This document shows, piece after piece, positions 43,867 to 51,899 of a DNA stretch of 64,000 nt. Within the stretch, counting starts at the first letter, position 1. Each line of letters begins with the position of its first letter. The notes below the pieces were generated by a model. The model worked only from the letters and a program-made list of their open reading frames with translations. It was not told the origin of the DNA and did not search any database. The position numbers and the translations under genes are program-made. The DNA lies in NCBI RefSeq assembly GCF_007679495.1, contig NZ_VEGP01000012.1:1-64000 (forward strand), read 5' to 3'. Source of the stretch: Paenibacillus sp. 32O-W (GTDB lineage: Bacteria; Bacillota; Bacilli; Paenibacillales; NBRC-103111).

Positions 43867-43969
43867 ATGCACCCGTTCGCTTCAAGCTAACACGCATTTG
43901 TACCTCTAGCAGGCAGTTTGCTGCCGGGGACGCAGAGGTTGAGAACAAAGGAAAGGGGAAAGTGGAAAC

Positions 43970-44743
43970 TTGAGCACCTACGGAACGGCTCCATACCAAG
44001 TCCTGTTAATTCACGGAGGGCCCGGGGCGGCCGGAGAGATGGCCCCTGTTGCAGAGAGGCTGAGCGGCGAAACAGGTGTGGTCGAAGCATACCAAACCAA
44101 ACGAACGATAGATGAACTGTTGACAGAATTAGATGACATCATTGACAAAGCATGTGACTCCCCGGTTACATTATGCGGCTATTCCTGGGGAGCTTGGCTG
44201 TCCTATATATATTCCGCAACATACCCTGACAAAGTAAGAAAGCTCATACTCATCAGCAGCGGGCCCTTCTATGAACACTATGCCCCTGAGATCGCGGCAG
44301 CCAGAAGGAGCAGAATGTCTGAGGAGGACAAGCTGGCTCATGATCGTCTGGTGAGCAAACTCAATCGTAACGGGACTACGAAATCCGATGATTTACGAGA
44401 TTTCGGCAGGCTGATGACCCAAATAGACAGTTATGCTCCCCTTCCATTGGAAGCCGATTCCATGAATGTAGACATGGAGATTTATCAGAGGATTTGGCCG
44501 GAGGCCAGCAGTCTGCGGGCAAGCGGCAAGCTGGCGGAGTATGGAACAAGCATTTCTTGTCCGGTTGTAGCGATCCATGGAACCTATGATCCTCATCCGT
44601 ATCAAGGCGTTATCGAGCCTTTATCCGGACGCGTTAAAGACTTCAAGTATATTTTGTTGGAGAAATGCGGACATACTCCGTGGATCGAAAGATATGCACG
44701 AGACCGTTTTTACGAAGTGCTCCTTCCAGAATTGGAAAAATAG
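43970..44743 (+). CDS. alpha/beta hydrolase
   Basis: 257 residues, TTG start with AAAGGGGAAAG upstream. Motifs: oxyanion loop LLIHGGPGAAGEM, nucleophile elbow GYSWGAW (Ser near residue 71), Asp in AIHGTYDPHP and His in CGHTPWIE. It resembles proline-iminopeptidase or small esterase members. No signal peptide. Its codon use is more AT-rich than the neighbouring high-GC genes. The substrate is unknown; a pair of operator-like repeats upstream suggests its own regulation. Confidence 0.85.
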   Translation: MSTYGTAPYQVLLIHGGPGAAGEMAPVAERLSGETGVVEAYQTKRTIDELLTELDDIIDKACDSPVTLCGYSWGAWLSYIYSATYPDKVRKLILISSGPFYEHYAPEIAAARRSRMSEEDKLAHDRLVSKLNRNGTTKSDDLRDFGRLMTQIDSYAPLPLEADSMNVDMEIYQRIWPEASSLRASGKLAEYGTSISCPVVAIHGTYDPHPYQGVIEPLSGRVKDFKYILLEKCGHTPWIERYARDRFYEVLLPELEK

Positions 44744-44877
44744 CCCTATCCCTCATCAATAAGTTGCCGTTTTTTAAGTGAAAAACTTAATAAAAGTGAA
44801 CATTCGGTGAACCCCGTCCTCAAACCGGCAGGGGCATGCTACAATGAAACAAAATACGGTAAAGAGGTGACTGCGTT

Positions 44878-44991
44878 GTGGGCACAGCGATGGTTGTTTC
44901 TTTCATATGCGTGATCATTGTATCCGCTATGACATTCTGGGTGACCCGGCTAGCCTATTCCAGGAAATGGGAGGAATCGGATTCGGATTAA
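44878..44991 (+). CDS. 37-residue single-pass membrane microprotein
   Basis: Short frame from the GTG at 44878 to TAA at 44989-44991. AGAGGTGA (44863-44870) is 7 nt upstream, and a TACAAT -10 box lies at 44840-44845. The peptide has an N-terminal hydrophobic stretch (VVSFICVIIVSAMTFWV) and a charged tail (YSRKWEESDSD), the layout of a small inner-membrane protein. A strong terminator follows at 45039, so it looks like a self-contained gene. I recognise no family. Confidence 0.6.
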   Translation: MGTAMVVSFICVIIVSAMTFWVTRLAYSRKWEESDSD

Positions 44992-45038
44992 TTCCATTCA
45001 TTTATTAAGACAGCACCGATAATAGTTATAGAGTAATT

Positions 45039-45073
45039 AACCGGCCATTCTCATGCGAAGCGGCCGGTTTTTT
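45039..45073 (+). terminator. terminator after the microprotein gene
   Basis: AACCGGCC pairs perfectly with GGCCGGTT across a 15-nt loop, followed by a run of T. Confidence 0.85.
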
Positions 45074-45612
45074 GCATAGGCTGCGATATAAATTAACGAG
45101 CCTGTTGTCCGGTGCTCTTATATTCTTTCGCCACATGACGCCGCTGCAGCGCTGCAAGGAGGGCGCCCGGGCACCAAAGCTTGCAGGCATATTTTACTCA
45201 AGAAAAATATTTCCAACATATAAACCAAGAACCGGCGGTATGCCGGATGGGGTGTCGAGTCGGTCCCGGCCGGCGCTTCCGCAACCCTTCAAGGCACGCT
45301 GCTGCTTTGTCTGGATATCTCTTGAGCGATCCATTCGTCTTTGCTTTCTCACGAACGCATCGGCTTCCCCTTCTCCTTCTCCTTTCGATTTTCAACCCTT
45401 CCTATCCGGAAAACGTGAGTGGAGGCTGATTAAGGAAGACCCGGAAAATGACGGCGATATGGCACCTTTAGCCTTAGCTTGATTATTTTGGCAAAATATT
45501 TCACAATAAAAGCAAAGCAGAGCTTCGATTTCATACCGCTGAGTGCTTGACCGATACCGTTGCAAACCGATGAACCTTATTTCAAAAAAAGGGAAGAGGA
45601 GGGGCTCAGGCC
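45074..45612. other. 540-bp region upstream of malic enzyme, no gene seen
   Basis: A 136-codon frame (45072-45482, plus strand) has no ribosome site, starts inside a terminator and has a random-looking composition, so it is not called. No known riboswitch or T-box pattern was recognised. The ribosome site of the next gene (GGGAAGAGGAGGGG) ends the region. Confidence 0.5.
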
Positions 45613-47034
45613 TTGAAAAACGCAGCAGCCAGTACTAGCATTGTTCTGCGCCTGGAAATCGACAAGGAGCAAACATCCTTCGGACAGATCGCGACCGCAA
45701 TTGGCGACGCCGGAGGAGATATTATCGCCGTCGACGTTACCCGGGCGGGTAAAACCTCGACGACCCGGGATATCACCGTTCAACTGACGGACGCCTCGCT
45801 CAGTCAAGACCTCGTCCGAAGCGTCGCCCAATTGCCCGGCGTCCAGGTAATTAACGTCTCAGATTCGACGTTCTTACTTCATCTGGGCGGCAAAATTGAA
45901 GTGACGCCGAAGATGCCGATCAAGAACCGCGATGATCTGTCCCGCGTCTATACGCCGGGCGTTGCCCGCGTGTCGATGGCGATCCACGAGAAGCCATCCC
46001 GCGCCCATACGCTGACGATCAAGCGCAATACGGTGGCGGTCGTCTCCGACGGAACCGCCGTGCTCGGGCTCGGGGACATCGGCCCGCTCGGGGCGATGCC
46101 GGTCATGGAAGGCAAGGCGATGCTGTTCAAGCAGCTGGCGGGCGTCGATGCTTTCCCGATTTGTCTGGATACCCGGGACACGGAGGAAATCATCCGCACC
46201 GTCAAAGCGATCGCCCCGGCCTTCGGCGGCATCAACCTCGAGGACATCTCGTCCCCGCGCTGCTTCGAGATTGAGCGGCGGCTCAGCGAGGAGCTCGACA
46301 TCCCCGTGTTCCATGACGATCAGCATGGAACGGCAGTCGTGCTCCTGGCAGGCCTGCTCAATGCAGTGAAGCTCGTCGGCAAGCGGCTCGCCGACTGCAA
46401 AATCGTGCTGTGCGGGCTCGGCGCGGCCGGCATCGCCTGCACGAAAATTTTGCTTGCCGCCGGCGCGCAGAATATCATCGGCGTCGACCGCTGCGGCGCG
46501 CTCGTCGCGGGGAAGACGTATGCGCATGAGGCGTGGAATTGGTACGCCGCGCATACGAATCCCCACCGCGAGCAGGGAGCGCTATCGGACGTCATCGCGG
46601 GAGCCGATATTTTCGTCGGCGTCTCCGCTCCGGGTGTCCTGCGGGTCGACGACGTGAAGAAGATGGCGCCGGACGCGATCGTGTTCGCGATGGCGAATCC
46701 GACGCCGGAGATCGCGCCGGAGGAGGCCGAGGGCTACGTGCGCGTCATGGCGACGGGCCGCTCCGACTATCCGAACCAGATCAACAACGTGCTGTGCTTC
46801 CCCGGCTTATTCCGCGGCGTTCTCGATTGCCGGGCGTCGCGGATTACGGAAGGGATGAAGCTGGCAGCCGCGAAGGCGATCGCTTCGGTTGTCGGGGAGG
46901 ATGAGCTGAACGAGCTGTACATTATCCCGAGCGTGTTCAACCAGAGCGTAGCCGAGAAGGTAAGAGAGGCGGTCATCGATGCGGCTTATGCAGAAGGTGT
47001 AGCCCGCCGCAGGGATTTTCGCGAGAACAAATAG
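45613..47034 (+). CDS. NAD(P)-dependent malic enzyme with N-terminal ACT domain
   Basis: 473 residues, TTG start after AGGAGGGG. It decarboxylates malate to pyruvate. The N-terminal ACT domain (about 8-85) starts [20 protein letters not shown] and likely binds an amino acid or other regulator. The malic domain has [12 protein letters not shown], the metal-site motif FHDDQHGTA and a nucleotide-binding GLGAAGIA. The central part (about 45900-46950) is markedly GC-rich, with codon use unlike the flanks. No operon partner; this short-form enzyme feeds the pyruvate pool. Cofactor preference cannot be read with confidence. Confidence 0.92.
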   Translation: MKNAAASTSIVLRLEIDKEQTSFGQIATAIGDAGGDIIAVDVTRAGKTSTTRDITVQLTDASLSQDLVRSVAQLPGVQVINVSDSTFLLHLGGKIEVTPKMPIKNRDDLSRVYTPGVARVSMAIHEKPSRAHTLTIKRNTVAVVSDGTAVLGLGDIGPLGAMPVMEGKAMLFKQLAGVDAFPICLDTRDTEEIIRTVKAIAPAFGGINLEDISSPRCFEIERRLSEELDIPVFHDDQHGTAVVLLAGLLNAVKLVGKRLADCKIVLCGLGAAGIACTKILLAAGAQNIIGVDRCGALVAGKTYAHEAWNWYAAHTNPHREQGALSDVIAGADIFVGVSAPGVLRVDDVKKMAPDAIVFAMANPTPEIAPEEAEGYVRVMATGRSDYPNQINNVLCFPGLFRGVLDCRASRITEGMKLAAAKAIASVVGEDELNELYIIPSVFNQSVAEKVREAVIDAAYAEGVARRRDFRENK

Positions 47035-47188
47035 CTGAATCGCTTTGTCGGAATCTATCAGAGCGTGGCTGGTTGGAGAGACGGCTTCCTTGTAACCGAT
47101 AATGCTCCATAGTTGAGTTACTTTCCGACAGATCGTTTTGTTCGGTATTTATCAGACTTTTTTTACGATTGGCAGGAGGACACGGTGA

Positions 47189-47539
47189 ATGAAAGAGTGG
47201 ATTGAATATGGCTTGGCCAAGAAAGGGGCGTTCAAGGATTACCCCTTCGGAGCGCAGCCGTTGGTTCTGAAGGTGGGCACCCGAATGTTTGCCCTCATCG
47301 ATGAAGAAGGGAATCCGGGGAGTATGTCCTTGAAATGCGATCCGGAAATGGCCCATCTGCTTCGGCAGCAGCATCCTTCGGTCAGGCCGGGGTATCATCT
47401 GAACAAGCAGCACTGGAATACAATCAGCTTGGACGGCACCGTGCCCGAGGAAGATATAAAGTGGATGATGGATCACTCTTATGAATTGGTCGTCAAGGGC
47501 ATGAAGAAATCGGAAGCCCGCGAGTTGGGTTTACTTTAA
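47189..47539 (+). CDS. MmcQ/YjbR family protein
   Basis: 116 residues, ATG start with GGCAGGAGG upstream. Double-stranded DNA-binding-like small fold. It has the family features YPFGAQPLVLKVGTRMFALI and LNKQHWNTI, and the C-terminal HSYELVVKGMKK. Members are widespread and of unknown cellular role. A terminator-like hairpin follows at 47715. Confidence 0.88.
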   Translation: MKEWIEYGLAKKGAFKDYPFGAQPLVLKVGTRMFALIDEEGNPGSMSLKCDPEMAHLLRQQHPSVRPGYHLNKQHWNTISLDGTVPEEDIKWMMDHSYELVVKGMKKSEARELGLL

Positions 47540-47852
47540 AATATTAGAAACTATAGGAGAGTATAATATTCACCTAGTGCCCGAAGCCTTGATTTCGATT
47601 GACATTAGCCTGCACATTTGCTCGTCTTTAGCTGATGCTAGCTAAATTTCGTCTAAGCACCTGCATTATTGCACGTGCTTATCCATTAAACTTTCCCCAA
47701 CGGCACTTCGAGGCAAGGACCGCTGCAGACCATACTGCCGCGGTCCTTCTTTTGGAACGGATTGAAGCCGAATAAATGAGCATGGCCTCCTTCCACATGA
47801 ATAATTCATTCCATCCCGACAAAAGTTAGGAAAAATGATGGAGGAAACCTGT
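47540..47852. other. 313-bp intergenic gap with two hairpins
   Basis: No gene. It contains a long dyad, AAGCAC-C-TGCA-TTAT-TGCA-C-GTGCTT (47655-47680), without a T run, and the likely terminator at 47715-47754. Confidence 0.6.
47715..47754 (+). terminator. terminator-like hairpin
   Basis: AAGGACCG (47715-47722) pairs with CGGTCCTT (47741-47748), followed by CTTTTGG. It lies between the YjbR gene and a secreted-protein gene. Confidence 0.6.
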
Positions 47853-48233
47853 ATGAAAAAAGCATTGGCAGCAGCCATTATTTGTATCGGTGTGGTCATG
47901 TTCGCCCCTGAGGCAGCGTCTGCCGACGGGAATCCGGCAAGTCTTGAATGGCAGGGACCGTTCACGTTTTCTTTAGTCCATAATGCGGAGCGGAACGTCC
48001 CGGAATACGCCAAGTGGGGAAACCTGGCTATGAGGGAAGCCAGCAAGAAGGGCTATCAAATTTTAGATTACAAATATGTAGGTAAACAAAAAATCAACCC
48101 CACGGTTACCGAGCAAATCTTCAAATTCTGGGTTAAGAAAGCCGGTAAGCCGATGGGGCTGTATGTGTCGCTGCGGTATGAGACCGCTACGGAAAGAGTA
48201 TTGAATATCGATTATCGGGAGACCGCCCGTTAG
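47853..48233 (+). CDS. small secreted protein (DUF3889-like)
   Basis: 126 residues from the ATG at 47853 (GGAGG at 47838-47842). Signal peptide of about 25 residues (MKKALAAAIICIGVVMFAPE, cut near ASA-DG). The mature domain has the pattern YAKWGNLAMREASKKGYQIL and KINPTVTEQIFKFWVK, as in a Firmicute family of exported proteins with unknown role. It is convergent with the MFS gene, whose stop lies 3 bp away. Confidence 0.8.
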   Translation: MKKALAAAIICIGVVMFAPEAASADGNPASLEWQGPFTFSLVHNAERNVPEYAKWGNLAMREASKKGYQILDYKYVGKQKINPTVTEQIFKFWVKKAGKPMGLYVSLRYETATERVLNIDYRETAR

Positions 48234-48235
48234 GC

Positions 48236-49462
48236 CTAGGCTTGATGCTCTTTGTCCGAGGACAAGCCCACATAAGCATCGCGTCCCGCTCCCAGGCCAA
48301 AGATGAGCAGAAGCAAGACGGTTGCCAGAAGCAGAAGCAGCGGAACGGTCCAGTTAAGCGTATAATCATGAATCCAGCCCATGAGCATGGGGCCGACGGC
48401 TGCCAGCAAATAACCGATACACTGGGCCATACCGGACAACCGGGAGGTTTGCCGGGGATTCTTCGTCCGCAAAGCTATAAACACAAGTGCTAGACTGATA
48501 TATGCCCCGCCGCCCAGGCCGATGAAGGCTACCCAAAGCGGCAGCAGAGACGCCCCTCCGGCAAACAGGCCGAGGTAGCCGATCGCGGAAAAGCAGAAAG
48601 TAAGGACGACGAAGCTGCGTTGACTGGGTCGGCGTCCGGCCAACAACGGCATAAGGAAAGAAGTCGGCAGGCTGCAGAGCTGCATCAGGGAAAGCATCCA
48701 GCCTGCAGCGGTAGCGCTGTAACCGCGGTCCGCCACGATTTCAGGCAGCCATGTTACGGTTACGTAGAAGAGCAGGGATTGCAGCCCCATAAAGAAAGTA
48801 ACCTGCCAGGCTAAAGCCGATTTCCATAAGGGGCTGTTCTGATCGGCTTTCGCTGTCACTTCCGGCCGATGAGAACGCAGTTGAGGCAGCCATACTATAA
48901 TAGCCAACACGGTAACCCCTGCCCAGCAGACGAGAGCCCCCCGCCAGCCAAGCCCGAGTCCGACGGCCATCGGGACACTGATTCCGGAGGCCAATGCTGC
49001 CCAAAGATTCATGGACATGGTATAAACCCCAGTCATAAGTCCGACATGATTGGCGAAATGCTGCTTGACCAGAGCGGGCAGCAGGACGTTGCATACGGCA
49101 ATCGCAAGCCCGATCAGCAGCGTTCCTGTAAACAAGGTAAGGGTATTAGGAAGCGACCGCAGCACGGTACCGACAGCGAGCGTAATTAAGCTGGCGAACA
49201 ATGTATTCTCCGCCCCGAACCGATTAGTGATGGACGGTGCAAGCGGAGAGAGAATGGCAAAGGCGATCAGAGGAAGGGTGGTAAGCATGCCGACCAGCGC
49301 ACCGGATAAGCCGGTGTCCGCTTGGATCGTTCCGATTAAAGGCCCGACGGCCGTAATGGAAGCGCGCATATTAGCGGCTACCAGAATAACGCCGATGACC
49401 AGCAAGGCTCCGGTCAGTTTAATAGGTTTATTCATTACTGCAGGTTTTGTCATGTTTCTCAT
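48236..49462 (-). CDS. MFS transporter, CynX/NimT family
   Basis: 408 residues from the ATG at 49462, with AAGGAAGGAAAG upstream. Twelve predicted membrane segments; MRASITAVGPLIG and RFGAENTLFASL mark the CynX/NimT (cyanate, nitroimidazole) branch. It likely exports a small organic compound. It overlaps the 3' end of the GntR gene by 35 bp, so the two form an operon. Internal ATGs at 49453 and 49435 lack better ribosome sites. Confidence 0.88.
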   Translation of the reverse strand: MRNMTKPAVMNKPIKLTGALLVIGVILVAANMRASITAVGPLIGTIQADTGLSGALVGMLTTLPLIAFAILSPLAPSITNRFGAENTLFASLITLAVGTVLRSLPNTLTLFTGTLLIGLAIAVCNVLLPALVKQHFANHVGLMTGVYTMSMNLWAALASGISVPMAVGLGLGWRGALVCWAGVTVLAIIVWLPQLRSHRPEVTAKADQNSPLWKSALAWQVTFFMGLQSLLFYVTVTWLPEIVADRGYSATAAGWMLSLMQLCSLPTSFLMPLLAGRRPSQRSFVVLTFCFSAIGYLGLFAGGASLLPLWVAFIGLGGGAYISLALVFIALRTKNPRQTSRLSGMAQCIGYLLAAVGPMLMGWIHDYTLNWTVPLLLLLATVLLLLIFGLGAGRDAYVGLSSDKEHQA

Positions 49463-50162
49463 TGTTGGCTTTCCTTCCTTCCCGGTGGTGAAGACTGGTT
49501 TGCAGAGCTTCGATGTAAGAACGCACGGCTTCCTCCGCCGCTTCTGGATCGGAGTTGGCAATCGCCTCAACCATATCATGATGCGCCTCATGATGAGGCT
49601 CAATAGTTAGCGTTTCGTCCACGGCGGTGTCGATGGATTGAAGAAGCGCATCCGCCATGTGCTCGTATAAATCGATCAGCAGACCGTTATAGGTAGCCGC
49701 CAGTACGGCTTGATGCAGCATCAGATCCGCCTTGATGTAAGCGGCCGTATCGTTGCTTCTGAGCGCAGCATTACGACGCTGCAGACATGCGCGCATCTTG
49801 TCGATGTCCTCTTCGGTACGCCTCATGGCGGCCAGCCTGGCCGCTTCCCGTTCGAGGCAATACCGGACCTCAAACGTGTCGGCAACGCTCGATTTGCGCA
49901 GCCGGCGCTGAATCGCTGCCCTCAATTCACTGGAGGAGCATACATAAGTGCCGTCCCCGGGCTTCGCCTCCAGCAGCCCTGTATGGATTAAAGCCCGAAC
50001 CGCCTCGCGAATCGTATTCCGGCTGACTCCCAATTGATTCACGAGCTCCGGCTCCGCGGGAATTCGTGAGCCTACCGGCCATTTCCCGGAACTGATCAGC
50101 TCTTCCAGCTGGGCCGCTACCTGCTGGGACAGGGTCAGTCGGGTAGGTTGCTGCAGTTTCAA
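49428..50162 (-). CDS. GntR-family regulator (FadR subfamily)
   Basis: 244 residues from the TTG at 50162, placed by AAGGAGG 8 bp upstream; a longer frame extends to 50351 but has no such site. N-terminal winged helix LPAEPELVNQLGVSRNTIREAVRALI-type (here RIPAEPELVNQLGVSRNTIR). The C-terminal all-helical FCD ligand domain (about 95-235) has AYIKADLMLHQAVLAAT and metal-type histidines. It probably controls the co-transcribed MFS gene. Its promoter (50323-50351) is strong. Confidence 0.92.
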   Translation of the reverse strand: MKLQQPTRLTLSQQVAAQLEELISSGKWPVGSRIPAEPELVNQLGVSRNTIREAVRALIHTGLLEAKPGDGTYVCSSSELRAAIQRRLRKSSVADTFEVRYCLEREAARLAAMRRTEEDIDKMRACLQRRNAALRSNDTAAYIKADLMLHQAVLAATYNGLLIDLYEHMADALLQSIDTAVDETLTIEPHHEAHHDMVEAIANSDPEAAEEAVRSYIEALQTSLHHREGRKANNEKHDKTCSNE

Positions 50163-50290
50163 TTTTATGACCTCCTTTTTTCCATAAATGTATAGGTAAT
50201 CACTCAATTGTCTCGATACGAGCAGTGATTTTAAGAATGGATGAAACTGGCGAAAATAGGCTTGGATAGATGATGTAAACATTATCCAAT

Positions 50291-50351
50291 CATCCAAACG
50301 TAGGATGTTTGATACTTTGACCATTATACGCCTCACTTTTAATGGATGCAA
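50291..50351 (-). promoter_or_regulatory. promoter of the gntR-MFS operon with dyad
   Basis: Minus strand: -35 TTGCAT (50351-50346), 17 bp, -10 TATAAT (50328-50323). Just downstream, overlapping dyads CATCC/GGATG and CAAAC/GTTTG (50291-50311) could be the binding site of the encoded repressor. Confidence 0.6.
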
Positions 50352-50533
50352 GCCTGAAAATAGGCGCCATTAGAGCGATACGATAAACTTTCCCTTAATC
50401 ATGCTGCCGATCCGGCCGGATGAAACCGGGTCAATTTTGCATTGAATGGCCATCTTGGTTTGCTGTGCCCCCATGGAAATGTTATCCTTTAAATATTGCC
50501 CTTTTCCAAAATTTTTTTAATGAGGTTAGTTTT

Positions 50534-51676
50534 ATGGTTTATTCGGTGCTTCACAAATTGAAGAAAGTTGATCCGGTCATTATTTGTATATTAGGCTGCT
50601 TCATGATTCTAAGCACGATGGTCATCTACAGCGCGACCTCCGGCACACGGCTGGACGGACTTCATATCAGCAGCCTGAAGCTGTATTTCCTGCTTATGAT
50701 CCCGCTGTTTTTGACGGCATTTATCAATTATAAATTTTTGATTCGATACGGTACTTACGGGTTATATGTTATAGGATTGGGTTTGCTTGTCTATGTCCTG
50801 CTCAGAGGAGTCAATATTAACAATTCGGTTCGATGGATCAGCATCGGCGGGCAACAGTTCCAGCCTTCCGAGCTTGTCAAGATTTTTATGATTCTGATGC
50901 TGGCGAAAATATTTTCCCGCAGACAGGGAGAACAGCTCAGACTGGTCAATGATATCCTTCCGGCCGGCTTGCTGACGGCGGTTCCCGTTCTGCTCATTAT
51001 GAAGCAGCCGGATTTGGGAACAGCGCTTGTATTCGTTGCGATATTTATCGGAATGCTGTGGATGGCAAACGTGCGCCTCGCCCATATTCTTCTGGGGCTC
51101 GTATTGGCCGCACTTGCCGTTGGCCTGCTTGTATGGCTCTATTACAATCAATTTGATTTGTTTGCCAAAATTATTAAGCCGCATCAGCTAAGAAGAATAG
51201 AAACCTTCCTGGACCCGTCGACAAATCCCCAGCAAAGCTGGCATGTTCTCAATTCCATAGGCGCAATCAGCGTCGGACATTTACTCGGCAAAGGTTTTTT
51301 GCATGGAGATTTCGTCCAGAACGGCTTCATTCCCTATCATTATTCCGACTCTATCTTCGTAGTGATCGGGGAGGAGTTTGGCTTCATCGGCTCGGCGGTT
51401 TTGCTGCTGCTCTATTTTCTGCTTATTTACCGGATGATCCGGATAGCACTCGGCTGTAAGGATTTGTTCGGCTCCTACATAATTATAGGGATCGTCTCCA
51501 TGTTTACGCTTCAGGTGTTTGAAAATATTGCGATGCATATCGGACTTCTGCCGCTTACGGGTATATCCCTGCCGTTCGTCAGCTACGGGGGAAGCTCGCT
51601 GCTCACCTACATGATAGCCATCGGACTGGTGTTTAACGTCAAAATCCATTCCGAGGAAGCTGTTATTCCCGAATAG
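50534..51676 (+). CDS. rodA: RodA/FtsW/SpoVE-family peptidoglycan glycosyltransferase
   Basis: 380 residues from the ATG at 50534, with TGAGGT upstream; the longer frame from 50420 lacks a ribosome site. About ten membrane segments. Conserved segments of the SEDS family: FQPSELVKI, KQPDLGTALV, RRIETFLDP, YHYSDSIFVVIGEEFGF and LPFVSYGGSS. It polymerises lipid II in partnership with a class B penicillin-binding protein. It resembles RodA more than FtsW by the RRIETFLDPST loop, but assignment among RodA, FtsW and SpoVE is not certain. Terminator downstream at 51736. Confidence 0.88.
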   Translation: MVYSVLHKLKKVDPVIICILGCFMILSTMVIYSATSGTRLDGLHISSLKLYFLLMIPLFLTAFINYKFLIRYGTYGLYVIGLGLLVYVLLRGVNINNSVRWISIGGQQFQPSELVKIFMILMLAKIFSRRQGEQLRLVNDILPAGLLTAVPVLLIMKQPDLGTALVFVAIFIGMLWMANVRLAHILLGLVLAALAVGLLVWLYYNQFDLFAKIIKPHQLRRIETFLDPSTNPQQSWHVLNSIGAISVGHLLGKGFLHGDFVQNGFIPYHYSDSIFVVIGEEFGFIGSAVLLLLYFLLIYRMIRIALGCKDLFGSYIIIGIVSMFTLQVFENIAMHIGLLPLTGISLPFVSYGGSSLLTYMIAIGLVFNVKIHSEEAVIPE

Positions 51677-51735
51677 CCCCTAAGCCGTCAGGCGGATTTA
51701 AAGGAGGCAAGCAGGTAAAACCATCATTCGTACGG

Positions 51736-51787
51736 ACATCCGTTCTTGCCGTGAAAGATAGAAACGGTAAACTACGGATGTTTTTTC
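51736..51787 (+). terminator. terminator between RodA and LTA-synthase-like genes
   Basis: ACATCCG pairs with CGGATGT (nested inner GCCGT/ACGGT), followed by six T residues. Confidence 0.78.
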
Positions 51788-51899
51788 TGTATATCTGACC
51801 TTCAACGGCAGATTTCGAAGGAACCATAAGCGCGATTTTTAAGATTACATTAATGTTTCTATGTTAAGTTAAGGAAACGTAGCAGGGGAGGTATCGTAG

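Larger units (their letters stand above)
42533..43969. other. gene-poor 1.4-kb repeat-rich region
   Basis: No convincing coding sequence; the short open frames lack Shine-Dalgarno sites and run through repeats. It holds an 80-bp tandem repeat (42698-42857), two large concentric palindromes (42981-43163 and about 43220-43400) and a twin 21-bp repeat (43794-43814 and 43846-43866) before the next gene. Confidence 0.75.

Noticed and set aside
45072-45482. 136-codon plus-strand frame before the malic enzyme gene
   Set aside because: It starts within the tail of a terminator, lacks a ribosome site and has random-looking composition.
47040-47160. Imperfect 20-bp direct repeat (near 47044 and 47136)
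   Set aside because: The match is too loose to claim and has no supporting symmetry; possibly chance.
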